Under the pieces are notes generated by a model. It saw only the letters and a list, made by a program, of their open reading frames with translations. It was not told where the DNA came from and made no database searches. Shown here one piece after another: positions 7,221 through 15,546 of a DNA stretch of 33,659 nucleotides. The position numbers and the translations under genes were made by a program. This DNA comes from Dysgonamonadaceae bacterium (GTDB taxonomy: Bacteria; Bacteroidota; Bacteroidia; Bacteroidales; Azobacteroidaceae). The stretch lies in the NCBI GenBank assembly GCA_031272085.1, contig JAISUN010000106.1:1-33659 (forward strand). The letters are read 5' to 3'. The first letter of the stretch is position 1, and each line of letters begins with the position of its first letter.

Positions 7221-8459
7221 TTATTTGTATTCCGGCGCCCCGATTTTGCCCAAAAACAGTACAGTATTGCTCGACGTTTCCTGAATCATAAACAGGAAAG
7301 GACGGTCGAGGCGTAATGTTGCCTGTTTGGGTAGGTTGGCGGCCAACTCTTTCATTTCTATCATTGTTACCGCAGCCGCTTCCGTACCTTGCTCATTTAC
7401 ATCAATATATGTATTTTGCTTTACTTTGGAAATGCACAAAGGACTGTCTGAAATTCCGGAAAAGTCGGCATAAGGCGAGAAAGCAATGCCCATTCCGAGA
7501 TTCGCGAGCGGGTCATTTAAAATAGCGTCGAAACTGATTTTAAATTTCGGAACGAAAAGGTTGAGGTCGTAAGTGCAAGCGCTGAACAGGCAGCGGGAAA
7601 GATAATCCGGCTGTTTCAGCGTTTCGAGCAGGCTCTCGACAGTTCCCGCGGGCAGGATGAAAACCATTCTGAAAGCGCCGTTCCCGTAGGGAAGACAGGC
7701 GAGCGAGAGGTTTTCGTCGGAATAGTAGAGCAGGTCGCTGTTTTGGCTCATCATTTGTACGTCTATGAGGTTGCCGCCGTCGGTTTGGAATTTTTCGGTT
7801 TTCGTCGAGGAGGCCGGAAATCCGCAGCCGTCCGACCACGAACCCTTGAAATACAGGGCGTTCATCAGGTACATCACCGCGTCGGCGGGGATATAGTCTA
7901 TCATCTCTTTAATCAATCCGTTAGTATTGTCGGAGCACCACTGGTTGATAATGTCGGGCGCATTTGGACTGGCGAAATCAAGTTCGCTGACTTTTGCGTC
8001 GTACCATTGGCGGTTGAGGTCGTAAAAACTTTCTTTGAACGGGAAACCTTGCCTTGCCCAAATCGAGTTTGCAATCGAGAGTTTGGTTGTCGGGTCGGTT
8101 TTCAGCAGGGTTTCTTTCAGTTTCTTGAAATAAGCGTTTACCTCGTCTTGCGAAATGTCGCTCATTCCCATTACTTTCTGGATTGAATCGCGGGTTTCGC
8201 CGTCGGCTCCGTTCCAAACCATTGCCAGCGCCATATTGAGGCTCAATGGCGAAACTACCGGATTTTCGCCTGTGTCGTCGAGTTTCATAACTTCTGAAAG
8301 CAACTCAAATCCAAGGATTTGTCCTGCTTCGGTCAGTTTTTGTTCGTTCTCGGTCAGCGAGATGATAATCGGCTCGGCGTATTCGTTTTTTTCGTCGGAA
8401 ATTTCATTGCAAGCCGACAATCCGAATAATACTAATGAGAGGAATACGAGTTTTTTCAT
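7221..8459 (-). CDS. Serpin-family protease inhibitor, lipoprotein
   Basis: Serpins inactivate serine or cysteine proteases by trapping them after cleavage of a reactive centre loop. The protein has 412 residues. A lipobox LSAC at Cys17 indicates anchoring in the envelope as a lipoprotein. Serpin landmarks are NPVVSPLSLNMALAMVWNGA, NALYFKGSW, the hinge EQGTEAAAVT at residues 356-365, and the C-terminal LRLDRPFLFMIQE. The alanine-rich hinge is the inhibitory type. Counting 15 residues from hinge Gly358 puts P1 near Leu372 (KEL-AAN), but the loop is about four residues longer than in antitrypsin, so P1 is uncertain. A lipoprotein serpin (miropin) is known in Tannerella, a relative. It is 5 nt from the LVIVD gene, likely same transcript. 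Confidence 0.93.
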   Translation of the reverse strand: MKKLVFLSLVLFGLSACNEISDEKNEYAEPIIISLTENEQKLTEAGQILGFELLSEVMKLDDTGENPVVSPLSLNMALAMVWNGADGETRDSIQKVMGMSDISQDEVNAYFKKLKETLLKTDPTTKLSIANSIWARQGFPFKESFYDLNRQWYDAKVSELDFASPNAPDIINQWCSDNTNGLIKEMIDYIPADAVMYLMNALYFKGSWSDGCGFPASSTKTEKFQTDGGNLIDVQMMSQNSDLLYYSDENLSLACLPYGNGAFRMVFILPAGTVESLLETLKQPDYLSRCLFSACTYDLNLFVPKFKISFDAILNDPLANLGMGIAFSPYADFSGISDSPLCISKVKQNTYIDVNEQGTEAAAVTMIEMKELAANLPKQATLRLDRPFLFMIQETSSNTVLFLGKIGAPEYK

Positions 8460-8464
8460 TGTGT

Positions 8465-9733
8465 TTATTCTTTAATTGGAATATAACTTATCTGTTTGAT
8501 ATTCTGCAAGTTGCTGTAATCGTACTGATACAGTCCGTCGTCGGCAATCATCATCAGCGTGTTGCCGAAGGGAATCAGGTCGTAGCCGTCCATTCCTTTT
8601 TTATGCAGGAGTTGATTGGCCATAAGCGTCATCGGGTTTCGCGCGTCGAAAACTTTCAGCCCGTCGTCGCAGAGGAAAAGCGTGCCGTTGTCGATGCCGA
8701 GGCCTTTCGGGTTGGTCATCGAATACGAGCAAAGCGGCTTTGGATGCTGCACGTCGGCAACGTCGATAATTATCAGTTCATCAACGGTTTGGCCGCAAAA
8801 ATTGCCGGAGCGGACGGTAACAAAAGCCACGTCGTTGTCCACCACAACCGGGTCGCAGCCGTAAACGTGCGTGATTTGCGAGCAATAATCGGGCTGTTCG
8901 GGATTTGCGACGGAATAAATTACCATTCCGGTAGGCGTTCCGAGGAACATATTTTCTTTGTAACTGAAAATGGTTTCCACGTTTCCTACATAGAAAAAAT
9001 CCGGGATTTCAGCAGGTTTTTCGGCTTTCAGGTCGAAAATGTGCATCTGGTAGTTGAAGACTGCATAAAGATAATCCTTGTAGATTGCGAAGCGCGACAT
9101 TGAGCCGTTCACGCCGCTGCCGCCCGATTTATCGCCGCCGGAAGCGTTCATTGCGTAGGAGCCGTCGTCCATCAAATATTCGTAAAATGCGTCGTTGTTC
9201 GTACTTTTGATTTTTTTCACTTCCCAGCCTACAATCACGCCGGGGAGTTTGCCGTTGGCGTCGTAGCAGGCGGTGTAATCGATGCCGTAAGTGTTGTCGC
9301 AACTTGGCGCTGCATCGGGAAAAACGTTTTCCAAGCGGCCTTTCAATACGGGTTTTTCCGGACTGGAAATATCGAACCAGACGAGGTCGATGTACGAATC
9401 GGCATAAAGAATATTGTTGCGGACAGAAATATCGGCATTGCCCAAAAGTTCGATGAATGCTACATTTTTGGGCTGCGAAGGATTTGTGTTGTTAATCACG
9501 TGAATCCCCTTTTCCGTCTCTGAAATAAAGAGATAGCCGTTGTAGAAGCATATTTTCCCAAGATTGGTAATCTGCTCGCCGGAAGTCCGGACTTTTACCG
9601 AATTTCTAAATTCCGTTTCGGACATAAAAACCGGCTGATTCAGGTTAATCCACGAGGTTTCTTCGTAACTCTCGCTGCACGAGGCTGTTAAGCCCGCTAT
9701 CGCTAAAAGTGCAAAATAAATTAAATTTTTCAT
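8465..9733 (-). CDS. LVIVD-repeat beta-propeller lipoprotein
   Basis: The 422-residue protein has a lipoprotein-like signal (MKNLIYFALLAIAGLTASC, Cys19; Thr at -3 is slightly atypical). Repeats of the LVIVD type follow, each reading like 'x-LY-V-GL-V-DISxPxxPV': YLFISETEKGIHVINNTNPSQP, ILYADSYIDLVWFDISSPEKP, MVIYSVANPEQP, VDELIIIDVADVQHP and LFLCDDGLKVFDARNP. These repeats form a beta-propeller, which suggests a binding or scaffold role at the cell surface. Family members commonly accompany ECF sigma genes in Bacteroidota. It lies 33 nt downstream of the barrel-tail protein gene and 5 nt before the serpin gene. Confidence 0.85.
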   Translation of the reverse strand: MKNLIYFALLAIAGLTASCSESYEETSWINLNQPVFMSETEFRNSVKVRTSGEQITNLGKICFYNGYLFISETEKGIHVINNTNPSQPKNVAFIELLGNADISVRNNILYADSYIDLVWFDISSPEKPVLKGRLENVFPDAAPSCDNTYGIDYTACYDANGKLPGVIVGWEVKKIKSTNNDAFYEYLMDDGSYAMNASGGDKSGGSGVNGSMSRFAIYKDYLYAVFNYQMHIFDLKAEKPAEIPDFFYVGNVETIFSYKENMFLGTPTGMVIYSVANPEQPDYCSQITHVYGCDPVVVDNDVAFVTVRSGNFCGQTVDELIIIDVADVQHPKPLCSYSMTNPKGLGIDNGTLFLCDDGLKVFDARNPMTLMANQLLHKKGMDGYDLIPFGNTLMMIADDGLYQYDYSNLQNIKQISYIPIKE

Positions 9734-9766
9734 AACATTTGATGTATTTACTTGTTTTACAGTGAT

Positions 9767-10999
9767 TTACCACAGATAACTCAACCCGCCTCCGATTCCG
9801 AAATTTAATTTGCTGTCCGCCCCGAAATAATAAGCGGCGTATGGCTCGAAAAACAGCGCATAATTGCTGTGGAAGCGGTATTCAAAGCCGATTGAAGCGT
9901 TGGCCGCAAACCTGAAATTGTCGAGATTTTCCTTAATTTTGGTTTTCTGTTCCGCGCCGTAATCGTTTTTGTATCTCATCGAGAGGCTCGAAGTCAGCCC
10001 TCTTTCAACTTTTCCGCCCGCTCCGCAATATATATTCCATGTTTTTTTTGCGCTTTCCTTGATTATTGTTCGCAGATTCAGCGGAATACCGATATAGTGC
10101 GACTTTACTGTTGCATCCTGCATCCAGTCGGCGCCGCCTTTGCTGTAATCTTCTGATACAAAGGTATATATCAATCCTGTTTCTATCGAATTTCGGCGCG
10201 AAAGCATTTTTCGGAACGTAAGTCCGAAAGTCATCGGGGGATTTATCGAATGGTCTGATTCCTCGAAATTGTTTTCGATGACGCCCTTAATTGTCTGATA
10301 ATCGGGTAGGGCAGCGAGCGTAACCAAGCCCTTGGCGCCGTAATATTCGTTGCTGACCAACACCATATCGGCGGCGGGGGCTGCTAATTGCGAATTTGCG
10401 GAAGAATTGTTACCCGAACTTGCCAAAAATCCGATTGCAGTGCGCTTTTTCGGCTTTTTTACAGCAATCGGCTCGTCGCCGAATGGGTCTTTGGGCCGGG
10501 GAAGTGCGTATTGCTGTTTTTGTTGCGTCTTTTCGGCTTCGGCAGCGGGTTCTGCGGCTTTTTCCTGTTTGTTTTCGGCAATATTTTCTGCAAGGATTTC
10601 TTCTTGCGCCGGATTTATTGCCGGTTCAGCCCTGTTTTCAATGCTTTTTTCGATTGCTTTTTTGGCAGTTTTAGCCTCTTTATCAGATAATTGGGCGGTA
10701 AAAACGTTTTTGCCGACAATCTCGACAGGTTTTTCGGCTTCCTGCTTTGCCGGAACTTGCGGGGTTTGGGCAATCGGTGCTGCCGTTTGAACCTCGTTTT
10801 CTTTATTAACCGGCAACAGCAACAAGAAGGCGAGAACTGCGGCGGCAGCCCCCGAAATCCAAAACCAGAGCGCATTACGGCGGGGTTTTGAGGCCAATCG
10901 GCTTTCGATTTTATCCCAAACCTGCTCGCCGGGCTGAACGGAATAATTGTTCAGTTTGTCCCTGATTTGCTGTTCAAGTGTGTTATTTTTATCTTTCAT
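9767..10999 (-). CDS. Putative anti-sigma membrane protein with beta-barrel-like tail
   Basis: The 410-residue protein has three parts. Residues 1-43 are hydrophilic and helical (LEQQIRDKLNNYSVQPGEQVWDKIESRL) and probably cytoplasmic. A single membrane helix lies at about 44-63. Then comes a long Ala/Glu/Lys/Pro-rich linker (about 70-180), as expected for a segment crossing the periplasm. Residues about 210-410 look like an outer-membrane-protein beta-barrel-type domain (alternating strands, FEPYAAYYFGADSKLNFGIGGGLSYLW, aromatic end). Its ATG is immediately adjacent to the stop of the ECF sigma gene (no gap), which supports an anti-sigma role for the N-terminal segment. No zinc-type anti-sigma (HxxxCxxC) motif is present. 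The function is inferred from context. Confidence 0.78.
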   Translation of the reverse strand: MKDKNNTLEQQIRDKLNNYSVQPGEQVWDKIESRLASKPRRNALWFWISGAAAAVLAFLLLLPVNKENEVQTAAPIAQTPQVPAKQEAEKPVEIVGKNVFTAQLSDKEAKTAKKAIEKSIENRAEPAINPAQEEILAENIAENKQEKAAEPAAEAEKTQQKQQYALPRPKDPFGDEPIAVKKPKKRTAIGFLASSGNNSSANSQLAAPAADMVLVSNEYYGAKGLVTLAALPDYQTIKGVIENNFEESDHSINPPMTFGLTFRKMLSRRNSIETGLIYTFVSEDYSKGGADWMQDATVKSHYIGIPLNLRTIIKESAKKTWNIYCGAGGKVERGLTSSLSMRYKNDYGAEQKTKIKENLDNFRFAANASIGFEYRFHSNYALFFEPYAAYYFGADSKLNFGIGGGLSYLW

Positions 11000-11548
11000 T
11001 TACTTATTCAAATTTTTTAGTTTTTCTTGCAGCATTTTCCTTGCGTGCGCATATTGCGAGCGGGAAGTGCTTTCCCCGATATTCAGCATCCGTGCGATTT
11101 CGGCGTGCGGATAGCCCTCTACCGCAAACAGATTGAAAACGGTTCGATAGCCGGCGGGCAGTTCCGCAATGCAATCCATTATTTCTTTTGCCGAAATTTC
11201 GTCGAGTACCGAAAGTTTAACTTCTTCTGCAATGATTTCATTTTCAGCCTGTTCCAAATAACGTTTGGCGATTTGCTTTGCCCTGATTTCCTGCAAGGCG
11301 CGGGTTATGAAAATTTTCCTCATCCAGCCTTCTATCGAGCCTTTTCCGCTGTAATCGCCTATTTTCGTGAAAACTGTTATAAACCCTTCCTGCAAAATGT
11401 CTTCCGCACTGTCCTTGTCGGGCGCATAGCGGAGGCATAAGGCAAACATCGTACCCGAATAGAGTTCGTACAACTGCTTTCTGGCTTGCGGTTCGCCTTT
11501 TTTGCATCCCTCTATCAGCGTTCGTTCATCGGACAAATTCAGGTTCAT
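11000..11548 (-). CDS. ECF-type RNA polymerase sigma factor
   Basis: The 182-residue protein has region 2 (LYELYSGTMFALCLRYAPDKDSAEDILQEGFITVF..., with GSIEGWMRKIFITRALQEIRAK) and region 4 (AELPAGYRTVFNLFAVEGYPHAEIARMLNIGESTSRSQYAHARKMLQEKL, the -35-binding helix-turn-helix). There is no region 3 or N-terminal region 1, which is typical of ECF sigmas. It would direct RNA polymerase to a small envelope regulon, probably including its own operon. The next gene starts directly at its stop codon and probably encodes its regulator. The ATG at 11548 is followed by MNLNLSDERTLIEGCKKGE, a normal ECF N-terminus. Confidence 0.95.
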   Translation of the reverse strand: MNLNLSDERTLIEGCKKGEPQARKQLYELYSGTMFALCLRYAPDKDSAEDILQEGFITVFTKIGDYSGKGSIEGWMRKIFITRALQEIRAKQIAKRYLEQAENEIIAEEVKLSVLDEISAKEIMDCIAELPAGYRTVFNLFAVEGYPHAEIARMLNIGESTSRSQYAHARKMLQEKLKNLNK

Positions 11549-11558
11549 TTGCTATTAA

Positions 11559-11584
11559 GATGATTGAGGGATTAAAAAAGTTGC
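11559..11584 (-). promoter_or_regulatory. Possible ECF-type autoregulated promoter
   Basis: On the minus strand GCAACTT (11584-11578) and TCATC (11563-11559) are 14 bp apart, close to the AAC-rich -35 and GTC/ATC-like -10 of ECF promoters. The element ends about 10 bp before the sigma ATG. No TAnnTTTG box is seen in this 61-bp gap. This is a pattern match only; the gap may instead lie inside a transcript from the upstream gene. Confidence 0.25.
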
Positions 11585-11609
11585 ATCTGCAATTTTGTTT
11601 TAACAATTT

Positions 11610-12866
11610 TTAACGCTCTTTTTTCAATTTGACGACCGCCGATTCGAGCGATTCGGTCGGCTCGATGATGTTCCACGCTCCCCAAAAGTCGCTGTCGTAG
11701 TAACTTGGCGCCTCTTCGCTCAACGATTTGTTCATCGAAAACGCCTTTTTCGCCGAAATTTTTTCCGGATTTTCGGTTTCGAGGTCGGTAACAACCATTT
11801 CGCTGACGACGGAATAATTGGTGGCAAAGAGTTTGCGCTTCCAGTCGCACTTGAATTTCAACTCGTTATGAAGGTAACTCAACACCGTTTTGCCGTTCAG
11901 GTATTTGTAACTGACCACGTAATTCACTTCTTCGGGCGTGAAGCGCAGTCCGTAGGGTTTATGCCTCAAAATCAGCCTTGTAACCTGCTCTTTGTCGCTC
12001 ATATCCATCGAAAACTCGATTCTCGAAAAGGACAGATTTTCTGCGTCGATATATATAACTCCTTCATACAAAGGAATATCTGAAATATATTGCGGCTTGA
12101 AATTGACGGAATACTGCAATCTGTCGTCGAGATAAATGTTTTGCCCCATCCGGTAGTCGTAGAGATAGAGATATTCCTTCGAGAGCAGGATGTCGGGGTT
12201 TTTCACAATATCGAGGAAGATTGACAGGTTAGGCCCGCCAAGCAGTTTTACGGCCAAGGTGTCTTTTGGATTGGGGCTTGCGAGGTTGCGCCCTTTCAGG
12301 ATTTGAACCCTGTCGCCAACAACATCCTGTTTGTACGATGTTTTGTAAATGTCGATTACAGCCTCCGAAATGTTGATATATTTCCGTTTTTTTTGGACTG
12401 TTTCGCGGTAAAAAGCGGTCAGTGCGTTGGGTTTTTGGCTGTAATTCGCATCTATCCGGTCGATAGCGGCCTCTATCAGGTGCAGAGGCTTTTCCCAACC
12501 GGCAACTACAATCTCTTTGAGCGGGTAGGGTTGAGGGGTCAGATTGACGACAATATTTGTCCGGTCTTTGTGTTGAAAAGGGATTCGCGAGTTGTAATAA
12601 CCCAGACAGGAAATTTCTATTTCGTCAACATTTGCATCGGCGCTTATTTTCAGGATAAACTGGCCGTCCTCGTTGGTAACGGTGCTGATAGAGGTTCCGA
12701 CAGCCTTCAAATGCGCGTATTCGATTGCCTTTTTGTTGTTCGCGTTTTTCACTGTTCCGCTCAAAGTGAAATATCCCGTTCCGTCCTGCGCCCCGATGTG
12801 AGAAAACGCCGAAAGCAGGCACGCGAAACAAAGGCTCCATTTAAATTTGTCAATACTTGTTTTCAT
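11610..12866 (-). CDS. Secreted protein with carboxypeptidase-like regulatory domain
   Basis: The 418-residue protein has a signal peptide (cleavage near SHIGAQ, residue 26). At about 33-115 follows a CarboxypepD_reg-like Ig-type domain: FTLSGTVKNANNKKAIEYAHLKAVGTSISTVTNEDGQF, then EIEISCLGYYNSRI and VVNLTPQPYPLKEIVV. This is the domain found at the N-terminus of TonB-dependent receptors, but no plug or barrel follows. The remaining 300 residues (TAFYRETVQKKRKYINISEAV..., strand-rich) match a widespread uncharacterised Bacteroidota architecture. It probably acts in the periplasm or outer membrane. It lies 61 nt upstream of the ECF sigma gene and may head the same operon. The molecular function is unknown. 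Confidence 0.85.
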   Translation of the reverse strand: MKTSIDKFKWSLCFACLLSAFSHIGAQDGTGYFTLSGTVKNANNKKAIEYAHLKAVGTSISTVTNEDGQFILKISADANVDEIEISCLGYYNSRIPFQHKDRTNIVVNLTPQPYPLKEIVVAGWEKPLHLIEAAIDRIDANYSQKPNALTAFYRETVQKKRKYINISEAVIDIYKTSYKQDVVGDRVQILKGRNLASPNPKDTLAVKLLGGPNLSIFLDIVKNPDILLSKEYLYLYDYRMGQNIYLDDRLQYSVNFKPQYISDIPLYEGVIYIDAENLSFSRIEFSMDMSDKEQVTRLILRHKPYGLRFTPEEVNYVVSYKYLNGKTVLSYLHNELKFKCDWKRKLFATNYSVVSEMVVTDLETENPEKISAKKAFSMNKSLSEEAPSYYDSDFWGAWNIIEPTESLESAVVKLKKER

Positions 12867-12917
12867 AAAATGACGAAATTATGATTAATTTTATCTTTAT
12901 TTTTCAAATAAATTTTA

Positions 12918-12925
12918 TACCTTTG
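12918..12925 (+). promoter_or_regulatory. -7 box of the PAP2 gene, leaderless arrangement
   Basis: TACCTTTG matches TAnnTTTG. The PAP2 ATG begins at 12930, only 4 bases after the box and about where transcription should start. The mRNA would have essentially no leader. No clear TTTG -33 box is present. Confidence 0.5.
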
Positions 12926-12929
12926 CATT

Positions 12930-13667
12930 ATGTATAGACTATTTTTATTTTGTATATCATTAAGTTTCATCCATCCATCTTTCCCTCAAACTAACGACAG
13001 CATCCGCATTGACGGCGAGTGTTATCGTATGGGCGAGAAGGAGTTGTTTATTTCGGCCGGCCTTATAACCACCGGATTGGTAGCCAATATAACCGGACAA
13101 AAAGACCTGTTTTCTTCGTCGCGTCCCAACGCAGAAAAGCGTGCAACTCCTTTCGACGACGCTTTTCAGTATGCGCCCATTCCTATGCTGATAGCCTTCG
13201 ACGCAGTGGGAAACGCGAAGCACGAGCCTCTCGACCAGTTTTTCCTGCTGTCGCTGTCGTACAGCATAACTGCGCTGCACGTCAGGATTCTGAAAAATCA
13301 ATTCCATTCGACGCGACCTTACGGCGGTCCGCGCTCGTTTCCTTCGGGGCATACGGCCTTTGCTGTTGCCGGAGCGCACGTTATTTACCGCGAGTTTAAG
13401 GACAGCAACGTATGGCTGGCTTATTCGGGCTACGCTGTCGGCGCAACGACGGCCGTATTGCGCGTGGCACACGACCGGCACTGGGTTTGCGATGTGCTGG
13501 CCGGAGCAGGAATCGCCATAATTTCCACCGAAACGGCCTATCTTATTTATCAGCCTGTCCGCAATTTTTTAGTAGAAAGATTCGGACGCGGCCTCGCTTC
13601 GCAAGCGGCTGTGGCTCCCGCTGTGTACCCCGATGGATTAGGCATAAGCCTCGCCTGTCGCTTCTGA
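12930..13667 (+). CDS. PAP2-family phosphatase (lipid phosphatase-like)
   Basis: The 245-residue protein starts with a signal-like segment (MYRLFLFCISLSFIHPSFPQ). It carries the three PAP2 motifs: C1 KNQFHSTRP (122-130), C2 PSGH (138-141, His141), and C3 R-VAHDRHWVCD (178-188, His184 nucleophile, Asp188). Hydrophobic segments at 41-56 and about 161-178 and 190-207 suggest membrane association with the active site facing the periplasm. Likely substrates are undecaprenyl pyrophosphate, phosphatidylglycerophosphate or lipid A phosphates; the sequence does not discriminate. The ATG sits right after the -7 box, so the transcript is probably leaderless. It is divergent from the carboxypeptidase-regulatory-like gene. 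Confidence 0.92.
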   Translation: MYRLFLFCISLSFIHPSFPQTNDSIRIDGECYRMGEKELFISAGLITTGLVANITGQKDLFSSSRPNAEKRATPFDDAFQYAPIPMLIAFDAVGNAKHEPLDQFFLLSLSYSITALHVRILKNQFHSTRPYGGPRSFPSGHTAFAVAGAHVIYREFKDSNVWLAYSGYAVGATTAVLRVAHDRHWVCDVLAGAGIAIISTETAYLIYQPVRNFLVERFGRGLASQAAVAPAVYPDGLGISLACRF

Positions 13668-13727
13668 TTTTTTTACGAGACAAAGATACTGAAAAAATTT
13701 GTTTAAATTGATTATTTTATTATAAAA

Positions 13728-13761
13728 AAACCTGTTCAAGTTTTAAAGACCTGACAGGTTT
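13728..13761. repeat. Degenerate inverted repeat of the AAACCTGTCAGG family
   Basis: AAACCTGT (13728-13735) pairs with ACAGGTTT (13754-13761); the right half reads GACCTGACAGGTTT as in the copy at 798-831. It may help terminate the PAP2 transcript, though the inner stem is imperfect. Confidence 0.5.
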
Positions 13762-13803
13762 AAACTTTTCCCCGCTCTGTTTTAGGCGTGAATTTCATTT
13801 TCT

Positions 13804-13834
13804 TTTGTTTTTTCATTTTTTTTAACTATTTTTG
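13804..13834 (+). promoter_or_regulatory. Promoter of purC-aroE-nikR
   Basis: TTTG at 13804-13807, 19 bases, TATTTTTG at 13827-13834. The purC ATG is at 13857, about 22 nt after the box. Confidence 0.65.
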
Positions 13835-13856
13835 CGCTTGTTTTTAATTGAACATT

Positions 13857-14801
13857 ATGGAAAATACTTTAATTGGCACCAACTTCAATTTTCCCGGACA
13901 AACCGCTGTGTATCACGGGAAAGTGCGCGACGTATATTCTATCGGCGGCGATATTTTGATAATGATTGCCACCGACCGGATTTCGGCATTCGACGTTATC
14001 CTGCCCAAGGGGATACCTTATAAAGGTCAGGTACTGAATCAGATAGCCTCGATGTTCCTCGATGCGACCGCCGACATCGTGCCTAACTGGAAACTCGCAA
14101 GTCCCGACCCGATGGTTACAGCCGGTTTACGTTGCGAGCCGTTCAAGGTCGAAATGGTCATCCGTGGATACCTTACCGGCAGCGCCTGGCGCGAATACAA
14201 GGCCGGAGCCAGAACTCTTTGCGGATTGCCTTTGCCCGACGGAATGAGGGAAAACGAGAAATTTCCATCGCCGATTATCACGCCTACCACCAAAGCCGAC
14301 GAAGGACACGACGAAAATATTTCAAAAACAGAAATCATCGCCCAAGGATTAGTCGGAAAAGACGAGTACGAGCAGTTGGAACGCTACACGCAGGCGCTTT
14401 TCCGCCGCGGAACGGAAATTGCCGCGCAAAAAGGCCTGATTCTGGTGGACACGAAATACGAATTTGGCAAAAAAGACGGCAAAATTTATCTGATTGACGA
14501 GATTCACACCCCCGATTCATCGCGCTATTTCTACGCCGAAGGTTACGAAGAACGCTTTGCGCGTGGCGAAGAACAGAAGCAACTCTCGAAGGAATTTGTC
14601 CGTAAATGGTTGATGGAAAACGGATTCCAAGGCAAAGAAGGCCAGCGGATTCCCGAAATGACTCCGGAATACTGCGACAGCGTTTCAGAACGTTATATCG
14701 AACTGTTTGAGCATATTACAGGCCACAAGTTCGTAAAATCCGACAATGCCGACCTCGCCGGAAGGATAGAGCGCAATATCTTAAATTATCTGAAAAAATA
14801 A
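13857..14801 (+). CDS. purC: SAICAR synthetase
   Basis: PurC joins aspartate to CAIR with ATP, giving SAICAR in de novo purine synthesis. It has 314 residues in the long form typical of Bacteroidota. Landmarks are [27 protein letters not shown] (nucleotide site), [19 protein letters not shown] (SAICAR signature 1), and [29 protein letters not shown] (signature 2). The ATG at 13857 ([10 protein letters not shown]) is chosen over an in-frame TTG at 13848. The stop shares one base with the aroE start (TAATG), so the two are coupled. It is the first gene of a purC-aroE-nikR-like operon. Confidence 0.97.
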   Translation: MENTLIGTNFNFPGQTAVYHGKVRDVYSIGGDILIMIATDRISAFDVILPKGIPYKGQVLNQIASMFLDATADIVPNWKLASPDPMVTAGLRCEPFKVEMVIRGYLTGSAWREYKAGARTLCGLPLPDGMRENEKFPSPIITPTTKADEGHDENISKTEIIAQGLVGKDEYEQLERYTQALFRRGTEIAAQKGLILVDTKYEFGKKDGKIYLIDEIHTPDSSRYFYAEGYEERFARGEEQKQLSKEFVRKWLMENGFQGKEGQRIPEMTPEYCDSVSERYIELFEHITGHKFVKSDNADLAGRIERNILNYLKK

Positions 14802-15544
14802 TGGACCTGTACGGATTGATAGGAATGCCGCTTAAACACTCATTTTCAATGAGTTACTTTAACGAAAAATTCAAGTCGGAAAATATTGACGCTGAATACC
14901 GAAACTTTGAAATTCCGAAAATTAAGGACGTTAAAAAAATCATTAAGGAAAATCCCGACTTGCGCGGCCTGAATGTTACAATTCCTTATAAGGAGCAGGT
15001 TATCCAGTATTTAGACAATTTAAGCGAAAATGCAAAACTGATTGGTGCGGTAAATGTCATAAAAATTGAAAGGAAAAAACTTGGAGTCCGCCTGACGGGT
15101 TTCAATTCCGATATTATCGGCTTCAAACAGTCGCTCGAACCGATGTTGAAACCGCATCACAAACGCGCATTAGTTCTGGGAACCGGCGGCGCCGCTAAGG
15201 CTGTATTCCACGGCCTGAAACAGTTGGATATTATCCCGACTTACGTTTCCCGCGAGAAGAGGTCAAAAACCACTCTAACCTACGCAGAAATCGACTCCGA
15301 TGTGATGGAAACCAACACTGTGATAGTTAATTGCACTCCGGTAGGAATGTTTCCCAAGGTGGACGAATGTCCCGACATCCCCTACAATCTGCTCACTGAC
15401 AGCCATATACTGTACGACCTGCTTTACAATCCCGACGAAACTCTGTTTATGAAACGCGGCAAAGAGCAGGGCGCAACGGTAAAAAACGGCCTTGAAATGC
15501 TTCTGCTTCAAGCCTTTGCAGCATGGAAATTTTGGAATAACTGA
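14801..15544 (+). CDS. aroE: Shikimate dehydrogenase
   Basis: AroE reduces 3-dehydroshikimate to shikimate with NADPH in aromatic amino-acid synthesis. The protein has 247 residues, slightly short but complete. Shikimate-binding Ser14 and Ser16 lie in HSFSMSYF, catalytic Lys64 in NVTIPYK, and Asp104 in GFNSDIIGF (the usual NTD is NSD here). The NADP loop GTGGAAKAV is at 127-135, and NCTPVGM plus a GLEMLLLQA C-terminus are normal. It is translationally coupled to purC and is followed after 2 nt by the nikR-like gene. Confidence 0.96.
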   Translation: MDLYGLIGMPLKHSFSMSYFNEKFKSENIDAEYRNFEIPKIKDVKKIIKENPDLRGLNVTIPYKEQVIQYLDNLSENAKLIGAVNVIKIERKKLGVRLTGFNSDIIGFKQSLEPMLKPHHKRALVLGTGGAAKAVFHGLKQLDIIPTYVSREKRSKTTLTYAEIDSDVMETNTVIVNCTPVGMFPKVDECPDIPYNLLTDSHILYDLLYNPDETLFMKRGKEQGATVKNGLEMLLLQAFAAWKFWNN

Positions 15545-15546
15545 TT

